Assembly: GCF_021730395.1 (NCBI RefSeq)
Contig: NC_069367.1
Coordinates: 15,002,501 to 15,066,500 of the forward strand
Direction: 5' to 3'
Source: Mercenaria mercenaria
Taxonomy: Eukaryota; Mollusca; Bivalvia; Venerida; Veneridae
DNA length: 64,000 nucleotides
Of the stretch, positions 33,016 through 45,894 are shown piece after piece. Made by a program: the position numbers and the translations under genes. Each line of letters starts with the position of its first letter. Within the stretch, counting starts at the first letter, position 1. The notes under the pieces were generated by a model that was not told the DNA's origin, did no database searches, and was given only the letters and a program-made list of their open reading frames with translations.

Positions 33016-36000
33016 ATGATAGCTCAACAGTTAGTTCTACTCTCGTTGGCGCTGTGCGGCGCACTAGCACAAACTTTCAACCCAACATGTAAGTAATTTT
33101 CGCTTTATGCACATTACCGTACTAATGAGTTATCTCTACACAAAATTTCTTATATATACATGTAGTATAGTAATAAAATGCACATAAAAAAAATCAGAAA
33201 GTGGCATGAAAGTAAACTCAGCATATTGGTGTCACGTGTCTGAACGCAGCCCCTGTCGTCGTGGCATGGACGCCATAAGTAGGTCTAGGAACATTAAAAC
33301 TTTATGACAAATCCCACTCAGAACAACCCACAGTCTGCTGTGAATGTTAAAAAGAAGCTTTCTTGGAAGATGGTTGTTGTTGGTACTAGTGCGGAGATTT
33401 TTTAGATGCGTCATTTTGATAGCTGTTTCATCTTGTTCTATCTCCGAGATGGCTAGATTCGGGGTTTAGTCAGATTTTCTTTCAGGGACAAATTATCCTT
33501 GTCGTGGTAAGGACGATGTTACGTGTATTTAATGACTGAGTAGATAGTTTATCATAATGATTTTGTAATTTACAGTACTATTTTATCAAAGAGGCTACAA
33601 TTTCTTAGGAAAAACTCTTATGCACGAGTATTTCTGTTTCAGCAATTATATAAATGTTCTAACTGCTAGTCTATTATATAGTCTCTTTTTCTGTAATATA
33701 GTAACTGTTGACAGCTGTACGAAGAGCCTATTAGAAATCACGCTTACCGACGCCGCCGACAACGGTATTGTGTACATCCAAGGACAGGACTCAGCATGCC
33801 GACAGTTCACAACGACAGGAACGTCAACGCACTCCATTGATTTTGCGTCGTGCAATATACAATGGGTAAAAGGAATTTATTGTATCTTTATAGATTTGAT
33901 AAAAAAAAGTGATCTTTTGAATACAAAATTAAGATTTTTGTGTGAAGCACTCAATACGAGAAATGCTGACATGCGCAATGACTAAAAGAAATTCCTCTTT
34001 AAAAATGGAAGACACATGTGTATGTATATGAGAAACGAACGTGCGGAAATTGATTTTTTCTTATTCCTTTTGCACATTTCGTAAGCTATGTTTACTGCAT
34101 TAATGACGAATGAGTATGAACTAATATATCATAACATAACTATTTTACAAATGTACAAAGCGTTGCGTTTTAGTATATGCCCATTAAATCTAATGTATTA
34201 TGAAGATAGCTCTATTTGTGGTCTCTCGGGATAAATGGTACATAGACCAAATTGAACTAATTGGGCTTTAGTAGAAAACATTTGTAACATTCTTCTTTTC
34301 GTGTGTTTAAAGGGATACCCAGAAAACCAAAAATGAATTTAAAGATCTGAATAAGAAAAGATAATTCCTATGTTTACAGGAGGAGACATTTAAAATAGTT
34401 GTTCAGAAGAATCAGTACTACCAGACAGGAGCAGACAAGCAAATTCCTGTCATGTGTATTGCCGACCTCGCGGACCTCACTGTTAGCGATAACCTTGTTG
34501 CAGCGTAAGTTTATATTTCAGTATTTTGAGAGATATCTAACCTTGTTGTGCACATTCCTATTGATTTTTCCCAAATAATTTAGTTTTCATAAATTTTCAT
34601 AAAGTTCGTTTTTTCCTATGTTAAAAAGAAATTCTGTATCATTTCAGTCGTAATGTGCAGAAGCACATCCAAACGTTATAAACAATACATGTATTTTACT
34701 CGCAAATCCGGTCCATTTTACGAAGTCTACGACCATGTAATATGTCCATTTGTTTTAACTAATTATTTTTGCAAAACTAATGGTTGACCTATAAGATATT
34801 ATATCACAACATAATTCTATTATTGCATTTGGTTGGCTTTTAAAGCAACAAGGACGATGACGCCGGACAAAACAAGACCGTCAAACCGACAGCTACAATG
34901 GCACTTTATTCCGGCGGAAACTCTGTATCCGGAAGTACGGTGAAGCTGACAGACACAATCACCATGGTGATGCAGCTAGACTCAGAATATATCGGTAAGT
35001 CAAATTGATTCGCTAAATACTCGAGATGGCACTTCATTTACAACATTATTTCTTCTGATTTTTTTCTTACCGCATTCTTATTTTTGCGGTATAAGAGTTA
35101 CATACTTATATACGCAAGCAAGCATAGCTTCCGAACATGAAAGAAGGGTATGGCTTATAACCCAATGGTTTTCAAATAGGAGTGTTCGACAACAAATACC
35201 TCCAGTTTATGTTGTCTGTGTAGCAAATGCTTTAGGAGAGATATATTCGCTGCGGCGCCTGCAAATATAAGTTCATTATGAAAAGCTTGCACGGAACAAA
35301 TAAAAGCAGTTTATGCAGACCCAAAATAATTTAATTCTGTACTTTTATTATAGCAGATAAAACTGAAATTACTTAATAAGTATAAATATATGTAAAGATG
35401 ATAGTTAATTTTTGTATTTCTGATTTCAGAGGATTTTGATATCAAAGCAAGATCTTGCGTCGCCGACACAATTGATATAGTCACAGATTAGTAAGTTATT
35501 TCCTTTCCTAAAAGAGTTTTGATGTACACACTTCCCGTAGGTTCCAAATGAATGAAGAATGTATATTTTGACAAATCATCAATGAAATCAAGATATTCCT
35601 GAAATGAGATAACTTTTGACAAAATCTGAATACAGTAAGTGAAGATGGTGTTGTTTTCTCTGCAGTGCATCTGAAATGAATTTCATGTTATTTCATACCT
35701 CCCTGTTTTACTTCTAGATACATGTGGGTGTAAATTCAGGTCACCAAGACCACTCTAAGAAATGACGCATTTCAATATTTCAGCTGTCCAGTTGATACTT
35801 ACCTTTTTCCCGTCATACAACGCACAACCCAAGGAGTTATTCAGGCAGAATTCGGGGCTTTCAGAACAACCAGTCTCTCAGGTGACCCAGTACCTATGGT
35901 ATTTTCTTGCACTCTACAAGTTTGCCTCGGAGCATGCAGCGCCGTAAGTCTTTCCATAAATCCGGGTTCTTTTTCTCGACCTAAATGCTCGTTTCATGAC

Positions 36001-37119
36001 TGTACTTCATATCGAGCACTGGTTATTCTCACAAACGGCATTCTAAGTGATTGTGCTGGACACTGTGTCGGTCGGTCCACCAAAATGAACGCGTTGAAAT
36101 TTCGAATGCATGCCTTTAACTAGTGTTCCATACTGATTATTCATTTAGAAATCGGATTCTTCTTTCGGTCGTTCAAATAAACTTCAAGATGTATCTAAAC
36201 TAAAGCCATTGTAAAGTACTTTTTTTCTCTTAATATTCCTCAAAATCACACACATCAGAAGAGCGAATAAAATTATACCTATTTTCTAATTATGAAACTG
36301 TATGACCTTATAAGATTGTTAACTGAAGATTGATGGTCGACTAATATTTTTTGCAGACGACATGTACAGACGGGTCATCAAGTTACGGACGAAAAAAGAG
36401 AAGCTTAACCAAGCGTCAGGCAGAGCCAGACAATGTAGTGGAGGACATCAGTGTCGGTACTTCCCTGAAAATCGCGACTGATGAAGTCGTCATTGAAGGT
36501 AAGGCCTATTTCTTGACACATTCGAATATAACTTATCAGTGTCAGTGTACGAATGCCTAAAGCAATGTGGTACGTCTTTCGAATTTCATTTTGGGAGGCC
36601 ATGTTTTGGTTCAGAAAATATGTGAAGATTCATATGTTCATGCATTAGGGGGGGGGGGGAATTCCTCGGCTTTCTTGCCACCATAACAATGCACAAGGTA
36701 TTTTGAAAACTAGTCTTTCCATGTATCCACTTTCTATACACCATTAGCTAAAGTGGCTACATGCTGTTCAAAATGTGCAAGGCATTACCGACTGTGCGTA
36801 TTAAGTTCCTTCGGCAAATTTATGAAAATGTTGCTACATTGCATGCATCACTAAGAAAAATATCAACATCTCGACATTTGCCTGAATGGGGTAAAATATT
36901 AAAGGACTGTTTCATGTCTCAATTTGTTCAGGTCCTGGAGATGAAAGCGATGTCTGCCTAAATCAAGGAGTCTTCATTGTATTAATAATCTTCTTAGTCG
37001 GTGGAATGCTTGCTTCTACAATCGCAGCAGTGGTCATGTTCAAGAAACTACAAGAAAAAGCGGGAATTTTGAGCAAGCTTGGTGGATCGTCTATGGGTAT
37101 GTCCGTCCCGGTAGCATAA
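33016..37119 (+). CDS. ZP-domain type I membrane protein, eight exons
   Basis: Exons 33016-33088, 33702-33865, 34380-34504, 34846-34994, 35430-35490, 35784-35943, 36357-36498 and 36932-37119 join with GT-AG introns and consistent phase into 353 residues (1062 nt with stop). Residues 1-18 are a signal peptide (LVLLSLALCGALA). A zona pellucida domain spans about 28-250 with ten cysteines, ending in the typical VFSCTLQVC pattern. A furin-type site RKKR/S is at 256-260, with a second KR at 263-264. A transmembrane helix lies at about 305-328, then a 25-residue cytoplasmic tail. ZP domains polymerise into extracellular filaments after cleavage (family knowledge). Short ZP proteins of this layout occur in cuticles, egg coats and epithelial matrices; which applies here is unknown. 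No extra domains precede the ZP module, as in nematode cuticlins. Confidence 0.88.
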
Positions 37120-37649
37120 ATCTTACCACAAGAACTTCTCTACCAGACTCCTTCCAGCGGCGAAAAAAGTATAGTACTACGTGCCAGAATTTTAATTTTC
37201 TTTTCTGAAGTTTGTTTTTCATCCTTTATTTTCTTAATTTTTTTTTTGACAGAATCTAGACGATTATTTTTAGAAACAAACGCGTGTACTTAAAGACAAT
37301 TTTATTTCCAAAAAAAAAATGTTTCCAGTGGTTGGTCCACGTTATTCACACTGTTACATATTGCAACATTTTATTACTGTAGGTTTTTGAAACTGTCTAT
37401 TTTCTATTGAAATCTGAATTATGTTCACCAGTTAATTACTGCTTCTTGTATTCCAGCTCAGCATTATTTTGTTGTAAATTATGTTAAACGGAAATCTATG
37501 ATCATAATCAGGGCCAGTTGTTTGTTTGTTTACCAGACACCACTGCATCACTTACCTGTTATATATTAGTGTATATTTTTCGTGAAAGAGACTGTTTAAA
37601 AACGGCATGATTACGATTACGACCATTGTTCTGAAACTGAATTTTTTAC

Positions 37650-37655
37650 AATAAA
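37650..37655 (+). terminator. Polyadenylation signal of the ZP gene
   Basis: AATAAA about 530 nt after the stop codon, followed within 30 nt by a T/GT-rich stretch (TGTTTGTTTTAC), the usual downstream element. Confidence 0.5.
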
Positions 37656-38056
37656 TTTTCACCCGCATTCCACTTAGTGTTTGTTTTACTTACCCCCAAA
37701 TTACCCACATCAATTACGTCTCCTTTTACCTCTCGACTACGCTTTCAGTGCTATAGTGCTCGCATATACTATACGGAGAATGCCAAATATAGATGCGATG
37801 GCTATTTGTTTATATATTATATTTTATTATATAATATATTTATTTTCAAACGTGTATAATAACGGTTATATACTTTATTTTTGTTTTTAAGAAGCACTTA
37901 TTCCAGTCATAGAAAAGTGCAAGCACCATATTTAAAGGCATGATAAGTTTAATGGTACCCGTATATGTCAAATAGCAGTGTCACACCGGATAAAGATGTT
38001 CTTGAAAGTCTGAACAGATTACTGTTGAAGACCACCTCTGCGAGTGCTGTGAGACC

Positions 38057-38276
38057 AGGACCCAGTTGTTTGAAATTTTAACAGGAGATTAAGCTAACGG
38101 TCGATTAACTTTTAGGATTTTAGAAGACTTGGTAAAACAAATGTAAGAGTTAAGTATTATGAACACTGAAGCCTTTTTACTGTAGAATTAAAACATTAAA
38201 CTTATGTTTCCCAACAAGACTTTTATTTTGAATCGGTTTTTAACAGCCGGTTAAAGTTTCGAACAACTGGGCCCAG
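38057..38276. mobile_element. MITE with GGGCCCAGTTGTT ends
   Basis: The left end GGACCCAGTTGTTTGAAATT and right end (complement TGGGCCCAGTTGTTCGAAAC) are inverted over about 25 bp; the element is about 220 bp. Such ends are found in widespread marine-invertebrate MITEs. A related half-end, AGGGCCAGTTGTTTG, lies at about 37511. The target duplication is not clear. Confidence 0.6.
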
Positions 38277-38333
38277 AAAGTAAAAGATAACTCTCATGGG
38301 ATGTCCGATACACAGCTATTTCAGTGAGGTTAC

Positions 38334-38400
38334 TTGCGGAGAATAAGTGTGTACTAGTAACACTGAATAAAATAACCCAAAACATACAAACAAATAAAAT
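38334..38400 (+). repeat. 3' fragment of the AAAC-tailed SINE
   Basis: TTACTTGCGGAGAATAAGTG and the end ACCCAAAACATACAAACAAA match the 3' part of the SINE at 61571-61841. A short, diverged remnant. Confidence 0.45.
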
Positions 38401-38818
38401 ACATCTTGTCATTAAAAAAGCATTTTAAAAAACCGTACAGTATAAAATGTGTAAAACAGACAAATGTGATAGTATATAATATAGCATTTTTTTTAAAAGA
38501 AGAAACCGAAAAAGATCTGTATTGAACTTCGCTAAGATTCTTAATAATTATTGCAAGAGAGAGGATTAAACTATTACTTAGTTATTTAATAAAGTAAAAA
38601 AATAGCTCATATAAGCATAATAACTTTACATTTGATTAAAACAAGAGATTTTTTTCTGAAATATGCAAAATGACATTTGTAATTCTCCGATGAAATTTTA
38701 TGCACAAGACTTTTTTTCAAAATGCTAATTTTTATTAGTAAAACTTTGTAATGCTTCAGCTTGTCATCAAATCAAAATATTTGGATTACAGCGGGTAATA
38801 CTATACACGTATCAAATG

Positions 38819-38895
38819 GCTTACCGGTCTATAGTCAAGACTTAGCCGAGGTCCGAATGACGGAGAGCCTATAGTTTTGACTATTGACCGGCAAG
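38819..38895. repeat. Short inverted repeat with CCGGTC/GACCGG ends
   Basis: TTACCGGTCTATAGTCAA at the left faces TTTTGACTATTGACCGGCAA at the right. A further GACTATTGGCCAGTAAG follows at about 38919-38937. No coding capacity. Confidence 0.45.
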
Positions 38896-38984
38896 CTTCA
38901 AATCGATGGCAGTAATTTTGACTATTGGCCAGTAAGTCATTCGATAAATGTTAAATTACATGACATCAAACTAAATTTCATTTT

Positions 38985-39400
38985 TTGTGGAGCCCGCTTG
39001 CGGAAGCGAAGACATAGTCGTCCAAATGGCTGTTCGGTGTATGTGCGTGCGTGCGTGCGTGCGTGCATCGTCTGTACGTCCGGATTTGTTTGTCCGGACC
39101 ATAAATTTGGCATGCATGGAGCAATCTTGTTTATGTTTTGGCATGAATGTTACCCTCAGTGAGACGGGGTGTCATGCGCAAACTCCAGGTTCCTATCTCA
39201 AAGGTCAAGGTCGCAGTTGGAGATCAAAGGTCATGTCAGATGTTGTCCGGCCCATAACTTTGACATGCATTGAAGTCTTGTTTATATTCGGCATGAATGT
39301 TTAACTTAATGAGACGGAGTGCCATGTGCAAACCCCAGGTTCTTATCTCAAAGGTCAATGTCACAGTTGGGGTTCAAAGGGCGGGCTCGACATGTTGCCT
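38985..39400. repeat. Repeat tract with GTGC microsatellite and AGGTCA motifs
   Basis: A run of GTGCGTGC near 39041-39066 is followed by two similar blocks of about 150 bp (GGCATGAATGTTACCCTCAG and GGCATGAATGTTTAACTTAA; both lead to CTCAAAGGTCAAxGTC). The wording matches bivalve interspersed repeats. Short frames here are repeat translations. Confidence 0.55.
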
Positions 39401-39409
39401 GTGTGCATC

Positions 39410-40530
39410 TAATTTCTTCAAGTCACTTTGACTTAACGACAGCAAAATTTAGTGATGAACTTGTAGTCACAATACACGAGTGATGTAAAAAAAATTAATT
39501 TATGAATTACAACACAATAAGGTCATAAACAGCGATAATTTGTAAAACTGATTGTTGTCTTAAAATTTAGTTGAAACGTTGTCAAAATCTTCCCAATTTC
39601 AACATCTTTTACTCTTGTGTACGTGGGTTAGCATCAATTACTGCATAAAAATCAGCAGCATACCATTTGGAGTATTGTTCTCATGTCTTGCAATCAATTT
39701 ATTTGACCAAATATGCTGCCCAAATCAGTCGGAGAACAAAAGAATTGGCCTAGGAAAGATCTGATGGATTGTTACGTGAGAGGTAAAGGCGGGAGGGTGG
39801 GGTGAACGAGGGGCGACCAGCTAAACTTACTCAAATTTTCCCTGAAAGTATTGAACAACCCCTGGTTCCCTACTCCTACACCTATCAATACGGTTTATAT
39901 GAATAACGTTATATTCTTTGTTATGCGTAGTCGTTACTAATCTTAGCAGTTTTATAATATACACAAGCCTGACGCAACATGTATATCGTATTGCTCGTAT
40001 ACTTTAAATACATGTACTTGATCCATACGTTTAAACCCTTACTCTGCTGAATTTCTATAATGAACTTGTCCACCTTTCAATTTGGACAGTACCATTAACT
40101 ATTTAAAGGGGTGCTTACCAAAAAGATACTGACTGAATAGCGAACAGTGCAGATCATGATCAGACTGCACGGATGTGCAGGCTGAGCATGATCTACACTG
40201 GTCGCAAAAGCAGAATCAATTGTGTCCGGCATGGTAACGGTTAAATGCTAAAACCTAGACTTGTTAAATGCTAAGTTTTCTTTTTGCATAAAGGTATGAC
40301 AGTAGTAAATAAATTTGCTATATTATAATTATGTTCTGCATAAAATAAACAATCTTCTGAGTATTGTCACACTGGTCAGTCCTATTGTTAAAAAAATGAA
40401 TTACTATCCCAATTAATTAATGTTCATAAATGACCTTTAAACCACAAAAAAAAAACAAAAAAAAAAAACAAGAAAAGTAGGGGTGATGGGATGAACCGAT
40501 GTGTTCGTGATTATCATAAATCATAAATTC
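39410..40530. other. Intergenic with a foldback-variant fragment
   Basis: No gene is supported. At 40138-40215 GCGAACAGTGCAGATCATGA and CACTGGTCGCAAAAGCAGAA form a diverged inverted pair of the foldback superfamily. A-rich runs at 40444-40475 precede the LINE target site. Confidence 0.45.
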
Positions 40531-41121
40531 AGACAATACAGATGTGTGGCATTGGTCTGCTGACGCGTCAAGTGTGGTGTGCTGTGTGTTGTGTGCTTGT
40601 CACCTTCCGCTTTCTGCCTCCACCGCTGGCTAGCCTTCTGGTGAAAAAGGAGCCGAGTGCGTAAGTCTTCCCTGCCAGTACATAGCCTCTCTGCAGACAA
40701 GCTCTTTTGCAGTGCCTCCCAGATGGCGCCACACGGTAACTGAGCACCTTGCGGCCTCAGGCAGAACTGCAGAGGACTCGGAGGAGGTCTGCTCCCAGAC
40801 ATGTGGCATGTCAGGCCCACCGGTGTGTGGACACGCCCTGATGCCTATGAAGAGACCCCCAGCTATGGGACAAATAGCTCCTGTGTTCCAGGATAGGGTT
40901 TTAACTCGGAACTAAGGGTGAGGTAACCCCGAAATAAACCTAGAGAGTTGAAGACAGAGGTGCCGGACCATTTGCACTCTCTTAACGAACCACAGCACCA
41001 TGCAATATCGCTATGACTACACAGCCATCCGGTATTCAACAATGTGGTGCTGAATCTTTGAGGTCCCTCCAGGGGGATTCAATGCCGGGCTCTGAGCCTC
41101 GACAGAGTCCATCCACAGCTA

Positions 41122-42201
41122 ATGGGGGTCCCTCCTTCAATTCACAACATGCAAAGAGAAGAAGGAGGAACATACCAAGGAGAAGAACGTAACCCGCACC
41201 AACCTGTCAGGCTGATGCATTGGAATGCGGAGGGTATCTTCAACAAGAAAGCTGAACTTGAGCATATCCTCCATGAGAAAGACAGCAATGTCTGTTGCAT
41301 TCAGGAAACTCACCTACAGCCAGAGAAATCCTTCAAAGTCAGAGGATACCAGTGTTTTCGCTGTGACAGAATTGGCAGGCGAAAAGGAGGCATCATGACA
41401 TTGGTCAGCAACAACATCAGCGCTGTCCAGAGCAACACGCATATGGATGACTCCGAGTTCCAAGTTCTGAGCCTCAGAAAGAACGAGTTCAATTTGAAAC
41501 TTGTGAACATATACTCTCCAAAGAACAAAACTCTGTCCCTTGACAAAGTTACAACTGATGAAACCAGGTTCATCATTGTAGGAGACTTTAACAGTCACTC
41601 ACAAAGCTGGGGATATGACCACCTGGATAAACGCGGAGAGGAAATGGAGACCTGGCAAGATGATAACAAGCTAAACCTCATCAACAAGCCAGATGATCCC
41701 CCAACCTTTTACTCCAGAAGCTGGCGAAAAACATCAACCTCTGATCTTGCTTTATGTACTGATGACATACATGGACATGTCAAGCGGGAAGTCAATGAAC
41801 AACTAGGAGGTAGCGACCATCGCCAAGTCCAACTTACTATGGACCATATAGCCTCTACTTCACCTAACATCCCCAGATGGAACTACAAGAAGGCCAGGCG
41901 GACCTTTTATCAAAGTCTGAGTGATGAGCTCTGTAAAGTCATTAGAGTGGAAGGTAGAGACATCAACCGGGCTGTCAAAGACTTCAACGCCAGTATACTT
42001 AAGGCTGCTTACAGCGCCATTCCAAGGGGAGCAAGAAAGGACTATAAGCCCTACTGGAGTGATGAGTTGGAGAATCTACAGGCAAAGTTATCAGAAGCCA
42101 GGGAGGAAGCAGAAAACAATCCCTCACAAGAAAGTAACATCTCTACAGCAAGCCAAGGCCAAATTCCTCAGGCACAAACGGGAAGCACAGAGAAGAGCTG
42201 A
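41122..42201 (+). pseudogene. LINE endonuclease region
   Basis: The longest intact frame of the LINE, 359 codons. Endonuclease hallmarks: HWNAEGI near residue 33, CCIQETHL, VNIYSP, VGDFNSHSQSWGY, TSDLAL, and GGSDHRQV at the end of the domain. This is the APE-like nuclease that nicks target DNA for reverse transcription. The frame leaves the LINE reading frame near 42120, where coding continues in the next frame (KAKFLRHKREAQRRAEKQ). Confidence 0.8.
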
Positions 42202-42348
42202 GAAACAAAACAGCCTCGCTCACCTAGAGCGAGATGGCCAAAAGCTGTGGAGATTGACGAGACAGCTAACGATGAAGAACAGGAAGAGGCTCAGTAACTT
42301 TGGAAGAGAATGGTGAACTGTTGACGGGTAAACAAGCGGCAAACACTT

Positions 42349-43500
42349 TTGCCTCTAACTACAAAGATATTCCAACATCCCCATCAAGGGAACGGCAAAG
42401 GAAGCCCGAAGAGAAAAAAGGAAAGGCAGACAAGCCAAGTGACACCAGAATGCATGAAGCAGAGTCTTAAACTGCATGAGCTACAGACAGTTCTTAGGCA
42501 GTTGAAGACAAAGAAGTCTCCTGGACCAGATGGAGTCACAACTGAAATGCTGACTCATCTAGGCACTGCAGCAATTTGCAAACTGCTGGAAATTTACAAC
42601 TACAGGTGGACACAAGGACTGCTTCCACAGATATGGAAAGAGGCAGTCATGATCCCCATCCACAAGAAAGGGAAGGGTCCAAAGAAGGCTGCAAGCTATC
42701 GCCCAATCAGACTATGGAGAGGATTGTGAATGCACGCCTGAAGTGGTACATAGAGACTAACAACCTATTCGCAACGCAACAAGCTGGCTTCAGACAATTC
42801 CGCTCCACTGAGGACCAGACCACTTATCTATCGCAAGAGATAGAGGACGCCTTCCAAGAGCAGAAAGTCGTGCTTACAGCATGGATTGATCTGCAGGGGG
42901 CGTTTGACAAAGTCTGAACTGATGGACACCTCGTCAAGCTGATGAGGACTGGAGTAGGAGGTCACATGCTGAGGTGGATTAAGTCATACCTCCACAACAG
43001 GAGAGCTAGAGTCAGTTTAGAACATGCCAACAGTAGGAAGTTCCTGTTGCGTCATGGTGTCCCACAAGGCAGAGTCTTATCCCCTACACTCTTCTTGCTT
43101 TTCATCAATGATCTGGTGTCTGAACTACCGAAAGGAGTTAAGGCTGCTCTCTACGCTGACGATCTGGTGTTATAGTGTAAGGAAGAACATGCCACTACAG
43201 CCACATACAAGATGCAAGAAGCCATCAACAAGCTTTCAGCTTGGGCTGAAGATTGGTGTGTATCGATCAACACAGAAATTGTCCACGACACTATTCTCCC
43301 TGTCGTCAAAGCAGAGGGCTGGTAAAATCAAGATGGGAAATACTTCGCTGATTGAAGCAGACGAGGCAAAATACCTCGGAGTGACCTTTGACAAACGGCT
43401 AACCTGGAAGCCCCACATTAGTCAAGCAGAAGGGAAGGCCCGTAGGAAGCAAGCTTGCCATGATGCGCAAACTTGCCGGAACAACGTGGGGAGCAAATGA
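42349..43500 (+). pseudogene. LINE reverse transcriptase region
   Basis: RT motifs are spread over several frames: KSPGPDGVTTEML and SYRPI near 42510-42710, QAGFRQFRSTEDQ near 42780, WIDLQGAFDKV near 42885, GVPQGRVLSPTLF near 43060, the catalytic YADDLVL near 43155-43175, and a thumb-like KYLGVTFDKRLTWKPHI near 43370. At least four frame changes or stops interrupt it, including a TGA after AFDKV and a TAG after YADDLVL. No functional enzyme can be made. Confidence 0.8.
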
Positions 43501-43941
43501 GCAAATACTCAAGACAGTATTATCATGGACAAGGTGAGACCCCATTTAGAGTATAGCTCAACTGACTGGTCCACTATTGCCAAAACTAACCAACAGGCTT
43601 TAAACAAGGTTCAGAACCAAGCATTGCGGATCATGACAAGTGCTACAAAGTCTACACCAATCTCCTTCGTGGAGAAGCTAACAGGCACACAGCCGTTACA
43701 AGACAGCAGACATGCAAAGGTTCTGCTTCAAGCGAGAAGTTCAGGTCTTTTCAAGACCATCCCATGAAAGCCAAGCTAGATGGCTACACAAAGAATCGGC
43801 TCGAACGGAGCAGCTTCGTACATGAGGCAAAGAAACTCAACCGAGAGTTCAAAACTGAGCTGAGCATACCAACGACTCCCATAGGTAGTGAAGACATTAT
43901 AAACCCATTAGCGAATGATCTGTCCTCAGTGACAGTGAGAC

Positions 43942-44472
43942 TTGCTGTTCCTCGTCTTGACCGCGGGAAGCAAAATGATGAAGGCATTCACACTTGCTAT
44001 GATCAATGAAGACTATCCTCCGGAATCATGGACTCATGTCTATACAGACGGATCAGCCACATGCGCCGTCAAAGATGGAGGAGCAGGAGTTTTCATTCAA
44101 TACCCATCTGGCAAAAATGAAACACTACATGCAGCCACAGGAAAACACTGCAGCAATTGCAAGGTAGAGACTGAAGCACTCATGAATGCCGTCTCAATGG
44201 TTGAAGACTCGGCAGAAGAAAGCTCCCCCGTCGTCTTTCTCACAGATACACTGTCTGTCATGGAAGCTCTGATCAACAATAAAGCTCCACAGCTAGCCAG
44301 GAGAATGCAGAGCCTGAGTATAACCTGCAAAGTAGCACTTCAGTGGATACCATCCCATTGTGGACTTGCAGGCAACGAATAGGCAGACAAACTGGCTAAG
44401 CTAGGAGCTCAGTCAGAACAACCAACAGAACATGTGAGTTACAAGGAGAAAGTCACCATCATCAAGGCACTA
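43942..44472 (+). pseudogene. LINE RNase H region
   Basis: Type I RNase H pattern: VYTDGSA near 44040, CKVETEAL near 44160, VFLTDTLSV near 44235, and IPSHCGLAGNE near 44350, which should be followed by xAD (the next codon is TAG, then GCAGAC). RNase H in non-LTR elements is typical of the I group and some jockey-group families. The coding part continues until the solo LTR insertion at 44473. Confidence 0.75.
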
Positions 44473-45890
44473 TGTAAAGAAATTGATATAATTTCTTTTT
44501 GTTGAAAGAAAACACACTCTCCTTATATCTTTTCATAAGTTAAGAAACACTTTTCTTCCAAAAAGGAGAGACGAAACAGGTTAAGATCTAGGTTAATTAG
44601 TAAATGCGTCACTATAGAAAAACATGTTGTTTTTCTCACGAAGTGCACATAAAATGCATCTAAAGTTTTGGGCAGGTAATACAAAGAGCTATAAAAAATA
44701 TTTTATACTTCTTTGGGTAATATAAGTGTTATTTTGCAGTAAAATGATGGACATTATGTGTAACTTGAGTGACAATTTATCTATATGTTACGAGAAATAT
44801 TTTTATTGTTTATTACTTTCGGTTTGTACCAGAATTCATTAATTTTGCTTATGTAAATGATGTATTTGACCGATCTGTATAAATATGGAGACAAAATGTG
44901 TATTGTTGGACTAAGCTGAAAGGGGACGCCTGCTCATGACGAAGTGGTGACTTTATATGTAGTCATCCTCACTATATGTACTAAACGTACTGTTCACGGC
45001 TAGGGGTGTTCGTCAAATATTTGTAGGTTCTTGTAATTTGGGTCGAACCAATACAAGACTGCAACTGCAAGTAAATTTATCAAAGATAATATTTATTTTA
45101 TATCATGTATGTCCTTATGGAAGGATAAACATCTGGCAAGTGAAATGATGCATTTCATTAACAAAACAATAAAATGATAATAACAATGCTATTATGGTTA
45201 CAAAAGATATACAATATTTAAAATGCCCAAATTAAAAATTATATTTTAATGAGGAAGACCTAAGTTAAAACAATAAACAAAACTAACCTGCAAGTAAAAA
45301 TTTTATCAAAGATAATATTTATTTTATATCATGTATGTCCTTAGGGAAAGGATAAACATCTGGCAAGTGCATGATGCATTGCACTTGTCCGATCATCGAT
45401 TCCTAAGGGCATAGGTGCACGGTTGCATGGATAAGTAGAAGGGAATATAATAGGATTAACGGGATAATTGTAAGGGTGATATATAGGCCAAATAAGAAGT
45501 AAAGGGAATATTGTATGATGAATATATATATATCTTAAAGCTGTCATTTTACGATATAAAGGAATGTACATATAATGAAAAACAACAACCACTTTATTCA
45601 TTTTATTTATATGTATTATAATGTTACCCTATGACACTCACACAGCAACCACGTGGTGGCTTGGAAGCCGGCCAGGGCTTAAAGGCCTTGCGCTGCGCGC
45701 AGCCTGAGAACGAATGAAGACGGAGACAGAGAGTTATGAAACGCTTAAAGGCTTACTTGTGCTAGATGGAATTTTGTTAGCTCTGTCAGTTAGAAGTTAT
45801 ACTATTGGTGACGGAAAATAAACTAGATAGAAATGAAAAACAGTGTATTGAGTTATTTATCCGGAGGACTTAAGGAGCGGCTACGCTACA
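44473..45890. mobile_element. Solo LTR-like fossil nested in the LINE
   Basis: A 1418-bp block starting TG and ending CA, flanked by a 4-bp direct repeat ACTA (44469-44472 and 45891-45894), which points to an integrase-type insertion. It interrupts the LINE, which simply continues on the other side. It contains a TATA-like TATAAATA near 44878, an AATAAA near 45823 and an internal direct repeat of about 80 bp (45071-45152 and 45297-45378). No internal coding region or second LTR is seen, so it appears to be a solo LTR of an LTR retrotransposon, family undetermined. It is younger than the LINE copy. Confidence 0.65.
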
Positions 45891-45894
45891 ACTA

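Noticed and set aside
33232-33414. 60-codon minus-strand frame in ZP intron 1
   Set aside because: No domain or splice support. It probably arises by chance or from an unrecognised repeat scrap.
40521-40820. 99-codon minus-strand frame
   Set aside because: Antisense to the 5' region of the LINE and starts outside its target duplication. No support as a gene.
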